A stretch of DNA of 5,839 bases from Planctomycetota bacterium. GTDB taxonomy: Bacteria; Planctomycetota; SZUA-567. Position numbers and translations under genes: made by a program. The notes beneath the pieces were generated by a model that saw nothing but the letters and a program-made list of their open reading frames with translations, had not been told where the DNA came from and made no database searches. Below are positions 1 to 5,584 of this stretch, one piece after another. The stretch is taken from assembly GCA_020860865.1 (NCBI GenBank), contig JAJBTL010000135.1, forward strand, positions 1 to 5,839, in the 5' to 3' direction. How positions within the stretch are numbered: the stretch's first letter is position 1; each line of letters starts with the position of its first letter.

Positions 1-425
1 GCCCATTCCACCTGCTCCGGTGCGGCGAAGGAGGTGGTGCCGACTTCCTTCACCCGGATGCCCGACAGGAGGATGGCCTGATCGTAGAGGGTGCGGTGGC
101 ATTTCAGGATAATCGCCTCGTCCGCCATGCCGTCGGTGACGGGTAGTTGGAGAATCTTTGCCTGATCGGTCCCGGCCATACAGGCGGCGGCCGATATGGC
201 GATGCCGGCGGCGGCGCCGCAGGTGATGCAGCAGGCTTCGACATCGAGGAGTTGGGCGATGCGTTTCCCCGCCGCTTCGTGAAGCGCGGCGATTTCGACA
301 TAATTCCGCGACGCCTCGACCATCGCCTCCACCACTTCCGGCGCCATGACCGAGCCGCTGATTTTCGTCACCGTTCCCCAGCCGTTGATGATGGTCTTGA
401 CCCCGAGCTGTTTGTAGATGTTCAT
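1..425 (-). CDS. SelA/DgaE-like PLP-dependent enzyme, N-terminal part (cut by window edge)
   Basis: About 141 residues are visible, running off the left edge; relatives are usually around 370-400 residues, so this is the first third or so. It starts with ATG, with AAAGGA 7 bases upstream and only 12 bases after the deacetylase stop, which indicates translational proximity in one operon. The N-terminus (INGWGTVTKISGS at residues 12-24, then MAPEVVEAM) and the glycine/alanine-rich CGAAAGIA (69-76), where related enzymes bind the cofactor phosphate, resemble the SelA-related fold-type I family that includes D-glucosaminate-6-phosphate ammonia-lyase (DgaE). The segment KCHRTLYDQAILLSGIRVKE (108-127) also fits. 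The catalytic lysine would lie outside the window and cannot be checked. Such proteins are often misnamed selenocysteine synthase; nothing here points to selenium metabolism. A role as ammonia-lyase or aldolase-like PLP enzyme on the operon's substrate is inference. Family call fairly sure, reaction unknown. Confidence 0.8.
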   Translation of the reverse strand, partial: MNIYKQLGVKTIINGWGTVTKISGSVMAPEVVEAMVEASRNYVEIAALHEAAGKRIAQLLDVEACCITCGAAAGIAISAAACMAGTDQAKILQLPVTDGMADEAIILKCHRTLYDQAILLSGIRVKEVGTTSFAAPEQVEW

Positions 426-437
426 AATTACGTCCTT

Positions 438-1211
438 TTACCGGCCGATATGGTGGTATTTTTCGTAGTAACGGAAACCTCGGTATTCGGGTTGATTATC
501 GAGTAGTGTGCCCCGGACAAATTCCTCCACCGTCCGCCACGGACATGCCGGGTCGGCATCCAGTTCCTGGCGGAACATGTTGTCCATCGGGGTGGCGTGG
601 AGAAGCATGGCGGCGAGCTTTTCGTCAGCCACAGGCGTTACATCGATGACTCGGTTCACCAGTTGCGGCCCCCGGGCGACATAATACTTCTCCGTGACGA
701 AGTGCGGTCGGAGTCCCATGTCGGCCAGTTCCGGAAGGTCGAGGGGGCGGCCGGCCATCCAGCAGGCCTGTTCCACCGCCATGCCGGATATGGTGTGGTC
801 GGGATTTTCTTCGTAATGGCCCCACGGGTCGAAGGCGATGACGGTGTCGACCTTGAGAAAACGAAACAGGGCGATGAGACGGTGACGGATTTCCGTCAGC
901 ATGGCATGGTCGAGATAATGGTTTTTGTAATTGAGATCATAGACCTTTTGAACGCCAAAAGCGGCGGCGACGGCGCGGGTCTCCTGTTCGATACGGAACA
1001 TGGTCTCGCCGGCGCTCAGATCGTAACTGTCCATCTCGTCGTTGGTCAGGCGTATAAAATAGCCGGTGGCGCCTTCTCGAATAAGCTTCTGGACAAGCCC
1101 GCCGGCGAATATAGAAAAGTCGTCGGAATGGGGAAAGACGGCGGCGAAAACCTGTCCGCGCCGGCTGTCGGGACCTCCCCACGGTTCGACGACAACGGCG
1201 TCGTCAGTCAT
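438..1211 (-). CDS. PIG-L/LmbE-family zinc-dependent deacetylase
   Basis: A 257-residue cytoplasmic protein without signal peptide. An open frame continues upstream to 1373, but that part lies antiparallel-free inside the ATPase gene in another frame; the ATG at 1211 has GGAG 8 bases upstream and sits 16 bases after the ATPase stop, so I chose it. PIG-L enzymes remove N-acetyl groups from amino sugars and related conjugates using a divalent metal. The first motif is PHSDD (27-31), where H28 and D31 should bind metal and D30 act as general base; the second is ENPDH (135-139), whose H139 should be the third ligand. The usual form of the first motif is HPDDE, so Ser in place of Pro and Phe in place of Glu mark a divergent subfamily. 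The C-terminal third (about 170-257) contains no motif I recognise. Its position behind an amino-acid importer suggests deacylation of the imported compound, which is inference. Confidence 0.9.
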   Translation of the reverse strand: MTDDAVVVEPWGGPDSRRGQVFAAVFPHSDDFSIFAGGLVQKLIREGATGYFIRLTNDEMDSYDLSAGETMFRIEQETRAVAAAFGVQKVYDLNYKNHYLDHAMLTEIRHRLIALFRFLKVDTVIAFDPWGHYEENPDHTISGMAVEQACWMAGRPLDLPELADMGLRPHFVTEKYYVARGPQLVNRVIDVTPVADEKLAAMLLHATPMDNMFRQELDADPACPWRTVEEFVRGTLLDNQPEYRGFRYYEKYHHIGR

Positions 1212-1227
1212 CTGCCCGCTCCGTTTT

Positions 1228-1995
1228 TCATGTGTTAAAGCCGGACAGGAAGTTCTGGAGCCGGACCGAATTCCGGTTGACGAAAATGTGCTCCGGCGTG
1301 CCCATGTCGGCGATTTTCGCGTCGTCCATGAACACGACCTTGTCCGAGACGTCCCGGGCGAAACGCATTTCATGGGTGACGATCATCATGGTCTTCCCTT
1401 CGGACGCCAACTGCTTGATGGTGGCGAGGACTTCGCCGACCAGTTCCGGATCGAGGGCGGAAGCCGGTTCGTCGAAAAGAAGAAAGCGCGGGTTCATGGC
1501 GACGGCACGGGCGATGGCGACGCGCTGCTGCTGGCCGCCGGACATCTGGGTGACGTAGGATTCGCCCCGGTCGCCGAGGCCGACCTTGGCAAGCCATTCG
1601 AGCGCCTCCTTATGCGCCTCCGGCTTCGGAATGCGCTTAACCTTGATAAGGCCGAGGGCGACATTTTCCTTTGCCGTCATATGGGGAAACAGGTTGAACT
1701 GTTGAAAAACCATGCCGGTATGCATGCGCTGATCGGCGATGGCGCCTTCCGAGAGGCGTTTCCGTTTGCCGCCGACCATGTGATAGCCGATTTCCTTGCC
1801 GTCCAGGGTGATGGTGCCGTGCTGGAATTCCTCGAGAAGGTTGACGCAGCGGAGCATGGTTGTCTTGCCGGAGCCGCTGGAGCCGATGATGGAGACGACC
1901 TCGCCCTCGTGGACGTCGAGGTTGACGCCGTCGAAAATCTTGTGATCGCCGAACCATTTCCCGAGTCCGCGAATTTGCAGCAGTGCGTCAGCCAT
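1228..1995 (-). CDS. Polar amino acid ABC transporter ATP-binding protein (GlnQ/HisP type)
   Basis: A 255-residue ATPase that powers import as a homodimer on the inner face of the membrane with the two permeases encoded just upstream. All nucleotide-binding motifs are intact: Walker A GSSGSGKTT (38-46), Q-loop at VFQQFNLFPHMT (96-107), signature MSGGQQQR (151-158), Walker B FLLFDEP (171-177), D-loop SALD (179-182) and switch histidine H208 in VTHEM. The FQQFNLFPH stretch, GKEI, and the THEMRFARDVSD segment (207-218) are characteristic of the polar-amino-acid uptake subfamily. Length matches the family. One mild feature is a longer segment between strands around residues 70-93 (GYHMVGGKRKRLSEGAIADQ), which also occurs in HisP-like members. 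The ATG at 1995 is preceded by AAAGGA about 8 bases away, and the gene begins 50 bases after the second permease. The stop lies 16 bases before the deacetylase start. Substrate cannot be read from the ATPase. Confidence 0.97.
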   Translation of the reverse strand: MADALLQIRGLGKWFGDHKIFDGVNLDVHEGEVVSIIGSSGSGKTTMLRCVNLLEEFQHGTITLDGKEIGYHMVGGKRKRLSEGAIADQRMHTGMVFQQFNLFPHMTAKENVALGLIKVKRIPKPEAHKEALEWLAKVGLGDRGESYVTQMSGGQQQRVAIARAVAMNPRFLLFDEPASALDPELVGEVLATIKQLASEGKTMMIVTHEMRFARDVSDKVVFMDDAKIADMGTPEHIFVNRNSVRLQNFLSGFNT

Positions 1996-2045
1996 TTTGC
2001 CGATCCTTTCAACTCGAAGATCCGTACACCTGCGTGGAATATCTA

Positions 2046-2717
2046 TTAAACCGTCTTCAGGCGTTTCTCAAACGCTTTTCCGACCATCTCAATAAAGGTA
2101 TTGAGAACGAAAAAGACAACGCCGATGAAGATGTAGTATTTGAGCGCCTGGTTGTTGGTGGCGATCATCTGCTGGGTGACAAGGAGCAATTGCGACACGC
2201 CGATAAGACTGAGAAGGGTCGAACCTTTGACCGTTTCCGTCGCGCTGTTCACCCACGGCGGAAGCATCTGGACGAGGGCCTGCGGCATGAGGATGTAGAG
2301 GATAATCTGCCAAAAGCGGAGGCCGATGGCCCGTCCGGCCTCGATTTGCCCGTTCGGGATGGCTTGGAGGGCGCCCCGGGTCAATTCGGCTATTTGCGCC
2401 GCATTGGTGATGGACAGGGCGATGATGCCGGCGGCCATGAGGGACAGGCGCATGCCGTGCATCATCATGATGGCGTCGAGAAAATAATAGATTGAGAAGA
2501 TGATAACGAGGCCGGGGATGCCCCGGATTATATCAATGAGGAGTCGCAACGGAATTTTGACATACTTGTTTCCGTAGGTGACGGCGATACCGATGGCGAC
2601 GCCGAGAATGGCGCCGATGATGATGGCGCTAAAAGACGACACCACCGTGTTCACCAGACCGATGAGGTAGGCGTTCCGGTACTGGAACAGGCTGTCATAA
2701 AATGGTATGGGCGTCAT
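2046..2717 (-). CDS. Polar amino acid ABC transporter permease (HisM/GlnP type), second of pair
   Basis: A 223-residue inner-membrane protein of the binding-protein-dependent transport family (BPD_transp_1), the usual length for amino-acid permeases. Hydrophobic segments lie near residues 17-46, 56-80, 90-115, 150-180 and 192-212, consistent with five transmembrane helices. The cytoplasmic coupling motif that docks on the ATPase is visible as EAGRAIG (126-132), preceded by ELTRGALQAIPNGQI, both typical of the HisM/GlnP group. The conserved RNTPLL-like stretch after helix two reads RGIPGL here (65-70), as in one of the two members of heterodimeric pairs. The ATG at 2717 has GAGGA 7 bases upstream. 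It follows the first permease by 69 bases, a somewhat loose spacing for such operons, and precedes the ATPase by 50. It presumably forms a heterodimer with the other permease. Confidence 0.95.
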   Translation of the reverse strand: MTPIPFYDSLFQYRNAYLIGLVNTVVSSFSAIIIGAILGVAIGIAVTYGNKYVKIPLRLLIDIIRGIPGLVIIFSIYYFLDAIMMMHGMRLSLMAAGIIALSITNAAQIAELTRGALQAIPNGQIEAGRAIGLRFWQIILYILMPQALVQMLPPWVNSATETVKGSTLLSLIGVSQLLLVTQQMIATNNQALKYYIFIGVVFFVLNTFIEMVGKAFEKRLKTV

Positions 2718-2786
2718 GCGGCAGTCCTCGTTCGAGGTGTTCTTGAGAAAGTCGTCCGGCCGAAGAAAAAGAACGCGGTACCGTTT

Positions 2787-3446
2787 CTATGGCAAGGCGA
2801 ACCGGCGTTCAAGGCGGCGCAGGATAAAGGCAATCAGGTAACAGGCGATGACGTACATGATAGCGGTGACAATCCACACTTCAAAGACGCGGAAGGTGAT
2901 TGTGCTAATTTTTCTGGCGATGTAGGTCAATTCGGCGATGGTGATGGCGCTCGCCAGGGAACTGTCCTTGAAGAGGGAAATCAGATAATTCCCGAGGGAC
3001 GGAAGCACGTTCCGGAACATGATGGGAAGTTGGATATAAAGGCGGATTTGAAGTCGCTTGAGGCCGATGGCCTGGCCGGCTTCAATGAGGCCCTTCGGGA
3101 TTGCCTCAAGCCCGGCGCGGAACACTTCCGTCATGTAGGCGCCGGCGTAGATGGCGAGGGCGAAAACAAAGGACTCCTCCTTCCCGAGGGAAATCTTGAT
3201 GTCGGGAAGGCCGAAGTAGACGATGTAAATCAGGACAAGAAGCGGAGTGTTCCTAAGAACGGTAACGTACCATTTGGCAACGATGCGGAGCGCTTTTGAC
3301 TTCGATGTCGACATGAATGCCAGGACGAGGCCGATAAGCATTCCAATAAGGAGGGACACCACGGCGAGGACCAGCCCGACAACGAGGCCCTCTAGGAGTG
3401 CGTCCATTTGGGAAAAGACGGTGCCGAAATTCCAATGATAGCGCAT
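2787..3446 (-). CDS. Polar amino acid ABC transporter permease (HisM/GlnP type), first of pair
   Basis: A 219-residue inner-membrane permease, partner of the one that follows. Hydrophobic segments fall near residues 20-45, 55-80, 92-110, 150-172 and 188-210. Family hallmarks are RNTPLL (65-70), YMTEVFRAGLEAIPKG (104-119) and the ATPase-docking motif EAGQAIG (122-128). The basic C-terminal tail (RRLERRFALP) fits a cytoplasmic end. The ATG at 3446 has GAGG about 10 bases upstream; the MRYHWNFG beginning, with an aromatic amphipathic start before the first helix, is ordinary for this group. It lies 205 bases after the binding-protein gene, an unusually long and structured gap (see the stem-loops listed). 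The two permeases share the family fold but differ clearly in sequence, so this is a heterodimeric transporter, not a recent duplication. Confidence 0.95.
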   Translation of the reverse strand: MRYHWNFGTVFSQMDALLEGLVVGLVLAVVSLLIGMLIGLVLAFMSTSKSKALRIVAKWYVTVLRNTPLLVLIYIVYFGLPDIKISLGKEESFVFALAIYAGAYMTEVFRAGLEAIPKGLIEAGQAIGLKRLQIRLYIQLPIMFRNVLPSLGNYLISLFKDSSLASAITIAELTYIARKISTITFRVFEVWIVTAIMYVIACYLIAFILRRLERRFALP

Positions 3447-3497
3447 GGCGGCAGAGCCTCACTTTCCGTAATGACCTGGTGTCCGGGACGGGAGAGA

Positions 3498-3536
3498 GGG
3501 GGAAAGACTTTTCTCCAAAAAGACAGCCTTTCCCCC
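3498..3536 (-). other. Composite stem-loop upstream of first permease
   Basis: Arms 3498-3506 (GGGGGAAAG on plus) and 3528-3536 (CTTTCCCCC) are perfectly complementary over 9 bp. Inside the 21-base loop a second perfect 5-bp stem forms between 3508-3512 and 3518-3522 around a 5-base loop. There is no T-run on the minus strand after the hairpin (the next bases read TCTCTCC), so it is not a canonical intrinsic terminator. It may act as an mRNA 3'-end stabiliser or partial terminator between binding protein and permease messages. The structure is seen; the role is inferred. Confidence 0.6.
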
Positions 3537-3576
3537 CGGCAGAACGGTGTTGCTTATTAAATCTTACCAGTAGTAT

Positions 3577-3601
3577 TTCTAAATCGTTTTCTTTTTTAGA
3601 A
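3577..3601 (-). other. AT-rich inverted repeat in transporter operon gap
   Basis: Arms 3577-3583 (TTCTAAA) and 3595-3601 (TTTAGAA) are perfectly complementary over 7 bp with an 11-base loop. It could be a weak RNA hairpin or a protein-binding dyad; its downstream arm overlaps the candidate -35 TTTAGA listed for this gap. No uridine tail follows on the minus strand. Confidence 0.35.
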
Positions 3602-3632
3602 CAGTCTACAGGCACTTATCGTGAAACATTCC

Positions 3633-3651
3633 TGGCAAATTCAGCCTGCCA
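3633..3651 (-). other. Small stem-loop immediately after binding-protein stop
   Basis: TGGCA (3633-3637) and TGCCA (3647-3651) can pair over 5 bp around a 9-base loop, starting at the base next to the TAA of the binding-protein gene. The stem is short and may be chance, but it is the first of three hairpins in a row in this spacer. Confidence 0.25.
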
Positions 3652-4536
3652 TTAGCGATAGATTCGCGGTTTGCCGTACGGCGGCATGGTGATGGTTTCA
3701 TCTTCGCCGAACCATTTGATGTAGGCCTGATTGTACAGTTCGTAGGTGGAGCCGGTCATGCAGTCGACAAGGACGGTGTTGATGAAGTTGAGCCATTCCT
3801 GTTCGTCCGGTTTGACGCCGGCGCCGTAGTTCTGCGGGATTAGGCCGAAGCCGGAATCGCGGTAAAGGTCGGGCTGGGAATTGGCCAGCCACTTGATTGA
3901 CGACAGGTCGACGGCGCCGGCATCGGCCCGGCCCGAAGTGACGGCCTGGTAGACGAGGCCCTGGTTTTCGTACTGGTCGTCCTTGGCGCCCTTGAGGAGG
4001 TTCTGGACATTGGTGGCGGCGTCGGCGTTTTGAAGAATGGCGACGGTGAGGCTGGCGCCGCCGTCCCGGGCGGCGATGAGGTCGTCATAGCTTTTGTACT
4101 TGCCGTTGGTGGCGAGGATGAGGCCGATGCCTTCCGTGTAGTACGGAACGGTGAAGGCGATGAGTTGCGCCCGGAGCGGGGTAATCGTCATGAACTGGAA
4201 GCAGACGTCCACCTTGTCCGCCAGCAGGTTCGGGATGCGCTGGTCGCCGGACTGTTCGACAAACTCCACCTTGCTCGGGTCGCCGAACAGCGCCTGGGCG
4301 AGAATTCGGCCCATTTCGATGTCGAAGCCTTCGTATTCGCCCTTATCGTTCTTCATGTGCCACGGCACGTTGGTGCTGCCGGTGCCGACAATGAGCCGGC
4401 CGCGATTAAGGACTTCCTGCAGCTTGCTCGGTTTTTTCGCTGCCGTGTCCTTCTTCTCATCGCCGCAGGATACGAGGCAAAACATCATGCCGATAATCAT
4501 GACGGCGACAAGCGCGCCTTGCGCCATTTTCTTCAT
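3652..4536 (-). CDS. Polar amino acid ABC transporter substrate-binding lipoprotein
   Basis: A 294-residue solute-binding protein (SBP_bac_3 family) that captures the substrate outside the cytoplasmic membrane and hands it to the permeases. The signal peptide starts MKKMAQG, has a hydrophobic core and ends in the lipobox LVSC with lipidated C24; the GDEKKD linker follows. Family motifs include PWHMKNDKGEYEGFDIEMG (58-76), GDQRIPNLL (97-105), then MTITPLRAQ (116-124), where R122 should hold the ligand carboxylate, PYYTEG (131-136), and D210 in AGAVD, expected to contact the amino group. This supports an alpha-amino-acid-like ligand without naming it. I chose the ATG at 4536: GGAG lies 8 bases upstream of it. 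A GTG three codons earlier (4545) abuts the same GGA directly and is unlikely to be used. The permease genes follow after a long structured gap. Confidence is high in the family, low for the substrate. Confidence 0.96.
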   Translation of the reverse strand: MKKMAQGALVAVMIIGMMFCLVSCGDEKKDTAAKKPSKLQEVLNRGRLIVGTGSTNVPWHMKNDKGEYEGFDIEMGRILAQALFGDPSKVEFVEQSGDQRIPNLLADKVDVCFQFMTITPLRAQLIAFTVPYYTEGIGLILATNGKYKSYDDLIAARDGGASLTVAILQNADAATNVQNLLKGAKDDQYENQGLVYQAVTSGRADAGAVDLSSIKWLANSQPDLYRDSGFGLIPQNYGAGVKPDEQEWLNFINTVLVDCMTGSTYELYNQAYIKWFGEDETITMPPYGKPRIYR

Positions 4537-4571
4537 GACCCACACTCCTCTCTTATGGGAAAGAAATTTAG

Positions 4572-4592
4572 GACGGGACGCGTCGTCCCATC
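4572..4592 (-). promoter_or_regulatory. Inverted repeat at predicted transcript start of binding-protein gene
   Basis: A perfect 6-bp dyad GGGACG-CGT-CGTCCC (4575-4589) extends in RNA to a 9-bp stem (4572-4580 with 4584-4592, one G-U pair) with a three-base loop. It begins about where transcription from the TGTAAT element at 4604-4599 would start and lies 35 bases upstream of the binding-protein ATG. It could be an operator for the neighbouring regulator or a 5'-terminal mRNA hairpin. There is no T-run immediately after it, so it is a poor terminator candidate. Confidence 0.45.
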
Positions 4593-4598
4593 GCGGTA

Positions 4599-4625
4599 AT
4601 TACACTGTGGAAAAAAACGGTACAA
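4599..4625 (-). promoter_or_regulatory. Possible sigma-70 promoter for the transporter genes
   Basis: A good -10 hexamer TGTAAT (4604-4599, one mismatch to TATAAT) is preceded by TTGTAC (4625-4620), which matches only three of six -35 positions and is 15 bases away, shorter than the usual 17. A T7 run lies between them. The 163-base gap between regulator and binding protein leaves room for a promoter, but read-through from the regulator promoter is equally possible. Confidence 0.35.
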
Positions 4626-4699
4626 GAAAGAAAGTCAGACCGGTAAACGCCGGAAAATGACTAAAGAAACCATGCCTTCCATTCGCCGTACCGGTGCCG

Positions 4700-5419
4700 T
4701 TACTTCGACGTCACGTTCGACCTTTCGGCACGGGTAGGCAAAGCCGCCGGTACTTCGTCGTCACCGTTTTCTTCTGTCGCGGCTTTACCGTTTCTAATCT
4801 CATCAAGATAATTGTAGGGGGAATACTTGGAGATCCCGAAGAACCGGCAGGCGCGGAGCCCGGCCTTGGCGATAACGAATGCGCCTTTTTCATCGAGGTA
4901 TTTCAGGGCGGCGATTTTTTCTTCGCGGTTCATTTTAGAAACCGTTTTTCCGACCTGTTTGACGCTTTCCGTCAGAAGATAATCAAGCAGTTCATTGACG
5001 TCGGAGGCGAAGAACTCGTCGCCGCCACCCGACTCCATCATGCACATTTCCTCAAGAACCTTCTTGGTCGAAATGAAATCCGAAATGTCGAAGTTGATGC
5101 ACAGGGCACCAATCGGTTCGCCGTCGTCATCCTTCAGATAGGTGGTGGAGGACCGGAGAAACCGGCCGTCCTTGGTCTGCGTGATATAGTTGAACCGATC
5201 GCCGTCCTTGACCGTTCCCCGCATGACTTCGAGGCCGAGGTTGCTGCCGCAGGACCCGATGTCGCGGCCGGTGATGTGATTGTTCTCAATCGCGACCACC
5301 GAGTGCTCGTAGCCCTTGGGCCAGTCGTGGAGCACGACCTCGCAGTGCGGGCCGGTCTGCCTGGCGATAAGCCGCATAATGGCTTTTAGGAGAGGCATCT
5401 CGGCTTCGATGGATTTCAT
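4700..5419 (-). CDS. YheO/DauR-like transcriptional regulator (PAS_6 + HTH_22)
   Basis: A 239-residue cytoplasmic DNA-binding regulator. The N-terminal half (about 10-120) matches the YheO-type PAS-like domain: QTGPHCEVVLHDW (21-33), SVVAIENNHITGRDIG (40-55), and FNYITQTKDGRFLRSSTTYL (76-95) then GEPIGALCINFD (100-111). A Gly/Asp linker follows. The C-terminal HTH_22 domain (about 148-209) has NREEKIAALKYLDEKGAF and ends FFGISKYSPYNYLDEIR (193-209), the recognition-helix region of this family. DauR, a characterised member, controls D-arginine catabolism in Pseudomonas, so control of amino-acid use by a small ligand is a reasonable expectation; ligand and sign of regulation are unknown here. 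After the HTH there is a 30-residue polar tail that most relatives lack. ATG at 5419 has GAGGA 7 bases upstream. It is encoded on the same strand directly before the importer genes and is the obvious candidate to control them and itself. Confidence 0.92.
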   Translation of the reverse strand: MKSIEAEMPLLKAIMRLIARQTGPHCEVVLHDWPKGYEHSVVAIENNHITGRDIGSCGSNLGLEVMRGTVKDGDRFNYITQTKDGRFLRSSTTYLKDDDGEPIGALCINFDISDFISTKKVLEEMCMMESGGGDEFFASDVNELLDYLLTESVKQVGKTVSKMNREEKIAALKYLDEKGAFVIAKAGLRACRFFGISKYSPYNYLDEIRNGKAATEENGDDEVPAALPTRAERSNVTSK

Positions 5420-5521
5420 GGGTGCATCCTCGAACAGGACGATCCGGCGGCGGAAAAAGGGAAAAAAGGAAGAGAATGAAAATTAGGGCGGCCGCCAGAC
5501 TTTTTGTTAGCAGGTATCTTC

Positions 5522-5550
5522 ACCATATCCCACGCCTTGACCCATGTCAA
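5522..5550 (-). promoter_or_regulatory. Sigma-70 promoter of the regulator gene
   Basis: A perfect -35 TTGACA (5550-5545) is separated by exactly 17 bases from TATGGT (5527-5522), which matches four of six -10 positions including the key first TA and last T. Transcription would start near 5515, giving a leader of roughly 95 bases before the regulator ATG. It is the best promoter in the window and may serve the whole operon. Confidence 0.7.
5537..5550. promoter_or_regulatory. Palindrome overlapping the -35 box (candidate operator)
   Basis: TTGAC-CCAT-GTCAA is a perfect 5+4+5 inverted repeat on the plus strand, and the minus-strand -35 hexamer lies within its right half and spacer. A dimeric repressor bound here would block RNA polymerase, which makes it a natural autoregulation site for the encoded HTH regulator. 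Part of the symmetry is dictated by the -35 consensus, so chance cannot be excluded. I found no clear second copy before the binding-protein gene. Confidence 0.45.
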
Positions 5551-5569
5551 ATTGTTAGGAAGAATTTTT

Positions 5570-5584
5570 TTCATGTCATATGAA
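5570..5584. promoter_or_regulatory. Inverted repeat upstream of the regulator promoter
   Basis: TTCAT-GTCAT-ATGAA has perfect 5-bp arms with a 5-base spacer and is centred about 30 bases upstream of the -35 box, a position suited to an activator or a second regulator site. It lies in AT-rich DNA, so its significance is weak. Confidence 0.25.

Larger units (their letters stand above)
3447..3651 (-). other. Structured gap between binding protein and permease genes
   Basis: This 205-base spacer has no convincing coding frame and is strikingly AT-rich in its middle (about 3541-3630) against GC-rich genes on both sides. In transcription order it holds three potential stem-loops: one just after the binding-protein stop (3633-3651), an AT-rich one (3577-3601) and a strong composite one (3498-3536). 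None is followed by a uridine run on the minus strand. A weak promoter-like pair is also present: TTTAGA (3583-3578) and TTTAAT (3561-3556) with a 16-base spacer. The layout resembles spacers that keep binding-protein mRNA more abundant than downstream permease mRNA, but that role is inferred. Confidence 0.55.

Noticed and set aside
1212..1373. 54-residue N-terminal extension of the deacetylase
   Set aside because: This part overlaps the ATPase gene in another frame, its Ser/Arg/Thr-rich sequence is non-protein-like, and a proper ribosome binding site precedes the ATG at 1211.
1066..2049. Long plus-strand open frame (327 codons) across the ATPase gene
   Set aside because: It is antisense to an ATPase with every motif intact, has no recognisable domain, and arises from G/C-ending codon bias of the true gene.
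2726..2737. Palindrome CCTCG-TT-CGAGG over the ribosome binding site of the second permease
   Set aside because: The 2-base loop cannot close as an RNA hairpin, and the sequence is short; likely chance.
4030..4599. Plus-strand open frame of 189 codons over the binding-protein gene
   Set aside because: It is antisense to a clearly real lipoprotein gene, its composition is rich in Val/Ala/Arg/His as expected for a shadow frame, and it has no homologous motif.
4611..4653. Possible terminator after the regulator (short CCGG or CGGT stems with a T7 run)
   Set aside because: The stems are only 4 bp and loops are long or misplaced relative to the T-run; the T-run fits better as the spacer of the candidate promoter.
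4694..5389. Plus-strand open frame of 231 codons over the regulator
   Set aside because: It mirrors the regulator frame, shows no family motifs and has no good ribosome binding site; it is a shadow of the minus-strand gene.
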